This document shows, one piece after another, positions 57,008 through 64,000 of a stretch of DNA of 64,000 nt; position 1 is the stretch's first letter, and every line of letters begins with the position of its first letter. Under the pieces are notes generated by a model, which did no database searches, was not told where the DNA came from, and saw nothing but the letters and a program-made list of their open reading frames with translations. The stretch covers positions 62,001 through 126,000 of the forward strand of contig CANNZV010000846.1 of assembly GCA_947561585.1 (NCBI GenBank), written 5' to 3'. The DNA comes from Caprella mutica (lineage: Eukaryota; Arthropoda; Malacostraca; Amphipoda; Caprellidae). The position numbers and the translations under genes were made by a program.

Positions 57008-57260
57008 AAAAGGGGGGCGGGGGGCTATGGCGGAAAACTCGTTAAGCAGATTTCATTAATTTCAAAATGCAATCATATTTTCTCTGCATAAAAGAAACTC
57101 ATCAAAAAAGCCATTACGAGAAACGCGCTCCGATTGGCTGACAACGACAGCCAATCACAGCCCAGGGGGAGGAATGTTACCATGGAAACTGAGGCTGTGA
57201 GGGGGGCTGGGGGGCTTCAAGGGGGAGGGAGGGGGGTTAGGGGGCTAGGGGGTCGAACCA
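57008..57260. promoter_or_regulatory. GC-rich promoter-like island with X-box and CCAAT pair
   Basis: CCAAT boxes face each other at 57133-57137 (ATTGG) and 57151-57155 (CCAAT), inside the inverted repeat GATTGGCTG / CAGCCAATC. Twenty bases on lies GTTACCATGGAAAC (57176-57189), a full RFX X-box. G-rich blocks flank both sides (57011-57026, 57198-57253). An ATG in gggctATGGCGGAAAAC at 57032 opens only MAENSLSRFH before a stop, though GTTAAG within it might be a weak donor. RFX plus NF-Y sites are typical of ciliary and MHC-type promoters. No gene is recognised beside it. Confidence 0.5.
57176..57189. promoter_or_regulatory. RFX X-box GTTACCATGGAAAC
   Basis: Imperfect palindrome of two half-sites (GTTACC / GGAAAC around AT), matching the X-box pattern bound by RFX winged-helix factors. 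Two CCAAT boxes lie 20-45 bp to its left. Confidence 0.55.
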
Positions 57261-57383
57261 GTGATAGAAATTAACTTTTGATGAGATGGAATGGTATGTA
57301 AACACATATATATTGCACTGGAGTGATCACTACACTAAATACAAATTAACGTAACGAAGTTACGGGGGGACATTAAAAAAAGA

Positions 57384-57575
57384 AATATTGAAAATTGTAC
57401 ATTAATAAAATATAAATATTGAAAATTGTACATTAATAAAATATAAATATTGAAAATTGTACATTAATAAAATATAAATATTGAAAATTGTACATTAATA
57501 AAATATAAATATTGAAAATTGTACATTAATAAAATATAAATATTGAAAATTACACATTTAAAAAATTAAATATTT
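57384..57575. repeat. 31-bp minisatellite, about 6 copies
   Basis: Each unit contains aatattgaaaattgtacatt and aataaaatata. Confidence 0.95.
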
Positions 57576-57725
57576 AACATTGTACGCTTGTTAATTCAAG
57601 ATGTACATATATAGTTTATTGGATAAAATATACGATAATTTATAGGATATCATGAATTAAAAATATTTATATGAATAAAATGGTATATACCGAGATATGA
57701 AAAAAAATATAAACGTAAGAGTATG

Positions 57726-58147
57726 AGGTAACTTCAAAATTTTCGGACAGTTCCTCTTTTTTATCATATATAAAGATTTTTTTAATTTTGTGGGTGTCAT
57801 GGATACCAATTAAAATAATAAGTTAGAATATATAATTTAACAGGTATCTTGGATACCAATTAAAATAATAAGTTTAACTATATAATTTAATAGGTATCTT
57901 GGATACCAATTAAAATAAAAAGTTAAAATATATAATTTAATAGGTATCTTGGATACCAATTAAAATATTAAGTTTAACTATATAATTAAACATGTATCAT
58001 GGATACCAATTAAAATAATAAGTTAAAAGAAATAATTTAACAGATATCTTGGATACCAATGAAAGTAGCGAGTTAAAATGTAAAAAATAAACATTTTCTT
58101 ATATAAGCGAAGATGTGGAAGTGTGCGATAATTCGTAACTAATCCTA
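57726..58147. mobile_element. F1 element with tandemly amplified core (F1-l)
   Basis: Left end ggtaacttcaaaattttcgg, acagttcctc; right end cttatataagcgaagatgtg, gcgataattcgtaactaatc. Between them five or six 50-bp units, each with ggtatcttggataccaatta and aaataataagtt, replace the single core. Confidence 0.85.
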
Positions 58148-59060
58148 GATGAAAAGGAATTAGAACCTATCATGTATAAGATACGTAACAAATTAGAAAA
58201 ACATTGTGCATATTAATAAAAAGAAAAATATAATACAATTCTATAAAACAAGATGAATAGAGAAAAAAGAATACGTATAATAATTAGAAACATAATGAAT
58301 TAGCGAGATATGAATTAATGACATACATTCATCATAAAAATAGAAAATAAATATAAAAATATATGTATGCTATTTGATGGAAATAATAATGTGCTTTCAT
58401 TTTTCTATAATATTTTTATTAATTTGAATACATTAAAAATGAATATGTATCAAGAAATATATTTCAGAGAATGTAATATTAGTTATATATTAAAAATACA
58501 GAATATATATATATATATTATTAAATCAAATTATTTCAGAATTTCTGTTTATGTGTTCAAAATCAATCACAATAATTTGGTAATTGAAAATTTACACTAA
58601 AATTTAAATATTTTACACCGTGATCCTAAAATTTTCAAAACGAACTATTATGTATAACATATTTCATTCATCAACTAAAAATAATCTATTTTTTAAATTT
58701 AAATCAGCAATTTAAATATAACTAAAGAAAAATTAAATATTTATTATTATATAGAAACACATCTGCAATTAATTAATTAATTTATTTAATCCAGCTCACT
58801 TATTGAATAAAATATAACTAAAGACAAAAAATATTTATAATCAGATAGATATAAATCATCAATATAAACATAACTTAAAGAAAAAATATAATAATTATAT
58901 AAAAATTTACAAATTATTTTTTAAACATTTAATAATGGAAAACAAATTTATTTGGACACACAAAATAATTTCCACCCACAAACTCACCCCCCTTCCCCAA
59001 ATACCCCCTCCCCCTTCTCCCCCCTCGGTACGCTATGAATATAGATTGCCTGCTTTACCG
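58148..59060. other. AT-rich non-coding stretch
   Basis: A 77-codon frame (58367-58600, plus) is AT-driven (I/N/Y-rich) and not credible. C-rich at 58986-59022. Confidence 0.55.
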
Positions 59061-59115
59061 ACAGACTACACACACGTACACACTCACACACACACGTACA
59101 CATGTATACACACGA
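59061..59115. repeat. CA-rich microsatellite
   Basis: Interrupted (ca)n with acacgtacac motifs. Confidence 0.9.
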
Positions 59116-59225
59116 GGGGAATGAAGTCGGAGGAGAGACGTGGGATTCGATCGGCCGAATCCTGATCTCGTGCATATCGTCTGGAAACAAAAAAAATATA
59201 ATTTTTTTATTAATAATGTAATTGT
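59116..59225. other. Short unique stretch
   Basis: 59120-59185 is less AT-rich (gaggagagacgtgggattcg, atcggccgaatcc). Unrecognised. Confidence 0.4.
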
Positions 59226-59409
59226 TTGAAAGTTCAACGGCTTCAATCATGTGAAATAAATATAATAATTGTTATATAATTTTAATCGGTATCCATGATA
59301 CCTGCAGGTATCATGGATACCAATTAAAATAAATATTGAATAATAATTATTCTATTTTTTTCTTACATGATCGAAAATGTGGAACCGTACAATAACTCGA
59401 AATTAACCA
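59226..59409. mobile_element. F1 element, left terminus decayed (F1-m)
   Basis: Palindromic core 59285-59324 (cggtatccatgatacctgca and complement). Right end acatgatcgaaaatgtggaa, ccgtacaataactcgaaatt, aacc. A faint left terminus (caacggcttcaatcatgtga) is visible. Confidence 0.8.
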
Positions 59410-59443
59410 ATTATTTTATTATTAAAATAATTATAAATTTTTT

Positions 59444-59494
59444 ATAATTTGATCAAAAATGTACATCCGTACGATAACTTGAAATTTACCCTAC
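59444..59494. mobile_element. F1 right terminus only (F1-n)
   Basis: aatttgatcaaaaatgtaca, tccgtacgataacttgaaat, ttaccct. Isolated terminus. Confidence 0.6.
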
Positions 59495-59554
59495 CTTTGT
59501 TTTTTAAAATAAATTTGCTTAAAAATTTCTAATCTGATCAAAATAAATAAAATT

Positions 59555-59715
59555 AGGGTAAGTTTCAAATTATCGGTCAGTACTACATCTTCGGTCACAT
59601 AAGAAAAACATTATAAAAATTGTTATTATTACACAGTGCTATCTAATACTTCTGCAAACCCGGGTTTGCAGAAGTATTAGATAGCACTGTGTAATAATAA
59701 CAATTTTCTTATATT
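59555..59715. mobile_element. F1 element, type II core: 92-bp perfect palindrome (F1-o)
   Basis: Left terminus gggtaagtttcaaattatcg, gtcagtactacatcttcggt. Then a perfect palindrome at 59616-59707 centred on CCCGGG (axis between 59661 and 59662) with arms tgctatctaatacttctgca. The right terminus is not here. A matching right half lies at 60915-61022. Confidence 0.88.
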
Positions 59716-59942
59716 TTCCATCTATCTATTATGTCTCCTTCACATCTTGAATATCATTTAATACGAATAAATCATCCCTGTGTCCCAATAATGATGAACA
59801 TATTGATGATGACAATTCTCAATATGATGAATGGGATACGAGATGACAAACAATGATGTAGTAATACATCACACTGTATATTGGCAGAGAAATACAATAC
59901 GATAGAATGATGTATAATTTTTTTTGTTTTTATCACTTGTTT
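59716..59942. other. AT-rich spacer
   Basis: Unique sequence inside the interval separating the two halves of the type II F1 element. Confidence 0.5.
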
Positions 59943-60365
59943 GGGTAAGCGACGAATTATCGCACAGTTCCACATTTTGGGTTATGTAAAGTAAATATTA
60001 ATTATTATATAACCAATAACTTTAATTGTTATTCATAATCATTATACTATAAATTGTAATATTTTAATTGTTTATTATATATTTGACTGTTTTGATTATT
60101 ATAAATATATTTTTTTTAATTTTCAAAAATCTGGTTACTTAATTATTATAAATTTGATTATTTTAATATCTTATAAATTTGGTTATTTTAACAATTATAG
60201 ATATGGTTTATTTAATAAATCCAGTTATTATAACTATTAACCATCTGATTATTTTGATTATTATAAATCTGGTTATTTTGATTATTATAAATCTGAATAT
60301 TTTTATTACCATAAATTCTTATATTACCGAAGAGTTAGAACCGAGCGATAATTAGTAACTTACTC
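59943..60365. mobile_element. F1 element with 24-bp internal repeats (F1-p)
   Basis: Left end gggtaagcgacgaattatcg, cacagttccacattttgggt; right end ttcttatattaccgaagag, ttagaaccgagcgataatta, gtaacttactca. The interior is about nine degenerate copies of attataaatctggttatttt then gatt. Confidence 0.8.
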
Positions 60366-60663
60366 AATGTGGATATGAAAGGATTTTTTCTCCATTAAAT
60401 GACAAAAATAGATTAAATTCAACAACCAATAGCTTTCCAATTACCATTTAACCATTACAATAATTAGCCATATAGATTTCTAAACAGTATACCAACACTT
60501 CTAAAATGAACCAAAATCTCATTTTAAATTTCAAAAAAACTTTTAAAAGGAATACTGTATAAATAAGTATTTAAATAAGTTTCAATAAAATTATAAATAT
60601 CAGCTCCATTTGTAGTTTTTTTAATATATTTTATTTACTCAGGTTGTAAAGAGGGTTTCTGTA
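60366..60663. other. AT-rich spacer
   Basis: No feature is recognised. Confidence 0.5.
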
Positions 60664-60911
60664 GACTGAAAAAAATACGAGTCAAGTTGACTCAAAAGTT
60701 GAGTTTTCAGATTGTCCCAAAACCGGCTCAAAAATGTGAGTCAAATTGACTCATTCTAGTATTTTACCAAAATCCAAGAGTCAGATTGACTCCTAATTCA
60801 TAGTCGTATTGACTCAGGTAGAGTCAATCAAGAAAAAAGACTCCAATATTGGAGTTTTGCAGCCTTGACTCAAGCGATGAGTCAGGTTGACTCGTAATTT
60901 TTTCTCAATGT
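60664..60911. mobile_element. Foldback element family F6 with repeated GAGTCA..TGACTC palindromes
   Basis: Left end gactgaaaaaaatacgagtc, aagttgactc; right end gatgagtcaggttgactcgt, aattttttctcaatg, which is the inverted copy of the left end (about 28 bp). GAGTCAnnTTGACTC palindromes occur four times (about 60690, 60738, 60779, 60879). GTA on both sides could be a 3-bp target duplication. Confidence 0.75.
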
Positions 60912-60914
60912 ACC

Positions 60915-61022
60915 TGGGTTTGCAGAAGTATTAGATAGCACTGTGTAATACTAATAATTTCTATATTGTTTTTCTTATATGACCGAAGATGTAGTACTGA
61001 CCGATAATTCGTAACTTACCTG
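60915..61022. mobile_element. F1 type II right half (F1-q)
   Basis: gggtttgcagaagtattaga, tagcactgtgtaat (half of the 59616-59707 palindrome), then ttcttatatgaccgaagatg, tagtactgaccgataattcg, taacttacc. It carries the same ACTAC variant in its terminus as F1-o. Confidence 0.85.
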
Positions 61023-62400
61023 ATACGTTTATAAATGGAAACAATACAAAAATCTTTATCATCCTACCAACGTAAGACTTTTTAACTATAAGAACATTGC
61101 ATAGTGCATATACACTGTAGCGTGTTGACCAGTACTCGAAATAGCGACAGTGGGTTAGATGCATGCTGTAGGTTAAATTAATCCTCACTTTAATTAGAGA
61201 CTGTGATTACATGTAAGTAAATGAAAGGGAACTCTGTTGGTAAACCGCGAAAATTACTTGAAAAAATTAGTAGGTATTGAAGAAACGATAGTGTGTATTA
61301 CGGTTATAATTACCAGGTAATTATTAATAACTAGTGTACTTTCCCGTTAAAAATAAATGGTCTTCAATTTTAATTTATTACCCGTTATTATGTTACTTCT
61401 AATGATTAAAATAAATATGTCTGCATGAATATATCTTGTAGATGAAAAACATAATTGAATAGAAACATGAGAATTAAAATAGCAATACCCGTCGTGTAAA
61501 AATGGAAACCAAATAAATAGATAAATAAAAACACGACGGGCATTATTAGGATAGATTGAAAGTGTATATTAGGTAGATTTTAATATTGATACAATTATTT
61601 TAATTGAAAAAAAAATTAACATTGAATGAGAAGTAAATTTCAATCAAAGAGATAAAGAGCTTTTTATTAAGTATTCAACTTAATTAACTTTTATAAATTA
61701 ATATACAATTCAATAACATTAATTCTATACATTTAAATATTCACGTTTTAAAAACGCTTTTTTTATTACATAAATTAAATAAATACATAATTAATATATA
61801 CAATTGTACAATTAAATACAATTGAACTTACATATTCAAATAAACAATTAAATAATATATAATTTTTAATATACATTTATTTATACATTTTCAATCAACA
61901 GAAATAATAGGTAGCATTCTATGTGCCCTATAGTTATGTATACAGTTACTTATCATCACAATCATGGGATCAATATAGAGCAATCTTGGCACAATGGCTA
62001 GCACAAAATAAATCACTTTTCTCCGGTATAATTGCAAATTAAAAATGTCATGCATATTAGCAATAATAACAAGAGTAGCAAATATAGAAACCCTCCTCTA
62101 AAGGTTACGAGATCGATTGCAATACATGGAGAAGGCACGCGAGACTGTCACAAACAGAAGTAACTGGTGCGTACTGTCGGGGATGGTACATGGTGAAGAT
62201 TTAAAAAAATCGTTCGAAAATAATATACAAAGTTTTAAAAAAAATCATATGAAGAATTATAATTTTTGAACAATCCAGTATTCAAAATTTTAAAAAATCT
62301 ATCATTCAAAAAAATAGTTCAAAAATATCGTCCAAATCATTCAAAATTTTAATTAAACATTTAATTTGAATGAAGAGCGTCACAAAACTGTCACATTATA
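61023..62400. other. AT-rich non-coding stretch
   Basis: 61326-61352 (gtactttcccgttaaaaataa) is an inverted match to the 5' flank of the 260-bp repeat at 50.5 kb. 61488-61497 and 61531-61540 are a 10-bp inverted repeat (CCCGTCGTGT / ACACGACGGG) with a 33-bp loop. No gene. Confidence 0.55.
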
Positions 62401-62690
62401 ACAAAACTAAGCATTCAAGAAAATAAAAACAATTGAACATATATCATTCAAGAAAAAAAAATTGAACAATTATCATTAAGGAAAAAAAAATTGAACAATT
62501 ATCATTAAGGAAAAAAAATTGAACAATATATAATTCAAGAAAATAAAAACAATTGAACATACATATATCATTCAAGAGAAAAAATTGAACAATTATCATT
62601 AAGGAAAAAAACAATTGAACGATTGTCATTAAAAAAAAACTGAACAATTATCATTCAAGAAAAAGAAACAATTATCATTCAAAATTGAGA
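62401..62690. repeat. Degenerate attgaacaattatcattaagg repeats
   Basis: About ten imperfect 22-30-bp copies with variable A runs. Confidence 0.85.
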
Positions 62691-62779
62691 AATTATTTGT
62701 GCCCCTGTATTGTAGCAGCTAATGTTTCTCCACAGTTAGTCGATTGGTCCAGAGTTTCTAATCAATATAATTACAATCC

Positions 62780-63000
62780 CCCACAAATTGTCTACATTTT
62801 CCTCAAAGTCTATCCACAAACTCTCCACATTTATGTGGAGTGACATACACAGATTCCGACACAATTTTCGGATTCCCCACAACACAGTTTCCCCACAAAT
62901 ACTCAATAGTTTCGTCACAAATACTCCACAGTTTCCCCACAAATACTCCACAGTTTCCCCACAGTTTCCCCACAAATACTCCCTAGTTTCCCCACCAATC
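62780..63000. repeat. Degenerate tccacagtttccccacaaatac repeats
   Basis: Imperfect copies of about 22-24 bp, best preserved at 62880-62995. Confidence 0.85.
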
Positions 63001-63765
63001 AGTGTTCAATTCTACCGCGCTTCCAATTGCCAGAATTAAAGTTATTAATTTTCTATGAATGACAAGTGCAAAGAAAATGAGAAGCGAGAGGGGGTACTGC
63101 GATATAGTAATTTATATACAAATTACTCGTGTTACCATTGAATAATAACAAATTTACTCTTGTTAGTTTGAAATAAAAACAAATAGAACATGGAATATTT
63201 ATTCGGGATTGAATAGAAGTTATTCCATTTAATATTTGTTTATATATTCATTGCTATAAATGGAAAAATTGTCAGAAATATTTGTTATATTTTTATAAGT
63301 AAAATACAGTATAAATTATGAGGGTAAATATTAAATGAACTGGAATTAAATATATATAAAATGAAAAATATTCGAAATAAAATATATTCATATATTCGAA
63401 ATAAATATATTTAAAAAAAAAATTAATATATTTAGAAAAAAAAATCAAATTAAATATATTTAAAAATAAAAAAAATTAAATAAATTTATTGTTTTTTTTT
63501 CAAATTAAATATATTTAAAATAAAATATGATTGGTATATGTTATCGTATCAGTAAAATAGACTGTATAATAATAATAAAAGTTACATATCCGCTAAAATA
63601 AATGTAGCACCATTTTTAAAACTGTTAAGTACTATAATCAGTGTTTCTTTTAGCCATGCCTTTATCATCAGTTGCCAATTCCTCTTCATCATCACCTCTT
63701 CTATTTCCCCTAAACCGATAAGCGTCCCCTCTTGTCCTCTTTTTCTTATCATCACCAAGCACGAG
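63001..63765. other. AT-rich non-coding stretch
   Basis: 63350-63525 has loose repeats of aaatatatttaaaa. No gene is recognised. Confidence 0.55.
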
Positions 63766-63806
63766 TACACACACACAGACACAAACAGACGGACACACAG
63801 ACAGAA
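63766..63806. repeat. CA/GACA microsatellite
   Basis: acacacacacagacacaaac then agacggacacacagacag. Confidence 0.85.
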
Positions 63807-64000
63807 AAAAAAATTTTATAAAAAAAAATTATAAATTTCAGAAATATTTATTTTTAATCATTTTTTGTATATATTTATTTCTATTTCTATTTATTTTTCA
63901 TTATTATTTATTTTTTATTCATAATTATTTTTTATTTATGTTTATTTTATATTTCAAGTCAATTGAAATGTATCTTAGATACCAATTAAGTGGTGTGAGA
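63807..64000. other. AT-rich end of window with F1-core-like motif
   Basis: 63968-63987 (atgtatcttagataccaatt) resembles the F1-l internal unit, so another F1 copy may begin at the right edge. Confidence 0.4.

Noticed and set aside
62444..63039. Frames in the 62.4-63.0 kb repeats (F/L-rich; W/C/G-rich)
   Set aside because: Degenerate A-rich and ccacagtttcc repeats read through without stops. No domain or splice support.

Overview
This window looks like nuclear DNA of an invertebrate animal. It is strongly AT-rich and has spliceosomal introns. Foldback (inverted-repeat) elements and minisatellite arrays make up much of it, and I recognise only one conserved cellular gene. The organism cannot be named from the sequence. 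Bacterial features (operons, ribosome binding sites, CRISPR) are absent, and most long open frames are shadows of tandem repeats whose unit length is divisible by 3 or lacks stops.

Left end (1-4491, minus strand): five consecutive exons of the histone H3.3 chaperone HIRA, covering the last WD40 blades and the segment just after the propeller. The reading phase is intact throughout. Two minisatellites flank one exon (1416-1538) and each contains copies of that exon's own splice sites: 42 donor-like copies on one side and 6 extra acceptor-like copies on the other. The 5' part of HIRA (roughly the first 215-220 codons by comparison with human HIRA) is not seen. Either it lies beyond the right edge, making the rest of the window one giant intron, or the join at the 28-N gap (4492-4519) is wrong.

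4.5-16 kb: a near-perfect 204-bp palindrome, several small foldback elements, a decayed Ty3/Gypsy-like retroelement tail (about 8.7-9.9 kb, minus), and a family of 1.1-1.4 kb repeats around it with a conserved GGTCC/GGACC hairpin and one compensatory change.

16-49 kb: minisatellite territory. The largest arrays are a 13-bp satellite (23.6-27.5 kb, with higher-order structure), a 45-bp array (32.2-34.2 kb), a 41-bp array (34.5-37.7 kb), a 57-bp array (39.8-40.8 kb), a nearly C-free GGTGAGAG array (44.3-45.1 kb) and a 32-bp array (49.1-49.9 kb) that runs into the second N gap. A 99-nt segment with good minus-strand splice sites at 29.0 kb is a possible untranslated exon. Promoter-like palindromic CCAAT/E-box DNA lies at 42.6 kb.

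50-64 kb: more foldback elements, including nested ones at 59.5-61.0 kb, a nuclear-receptor-site-rich repeat (53.0-53.4 kb) and a GC-rich promoter-like island at 57.0-57.26 kb (inverted CCAAT pair, RFX X-box, G-quadruplex run). One foldback family (called F1 here; termini GGGTAAGTTACGAATTATCG, core GTATCCATGATAC) recurs at least 15 times and is the main mobile component of the window. All functional statements other than the HIRA and integrase identifications are inferences from motifs.
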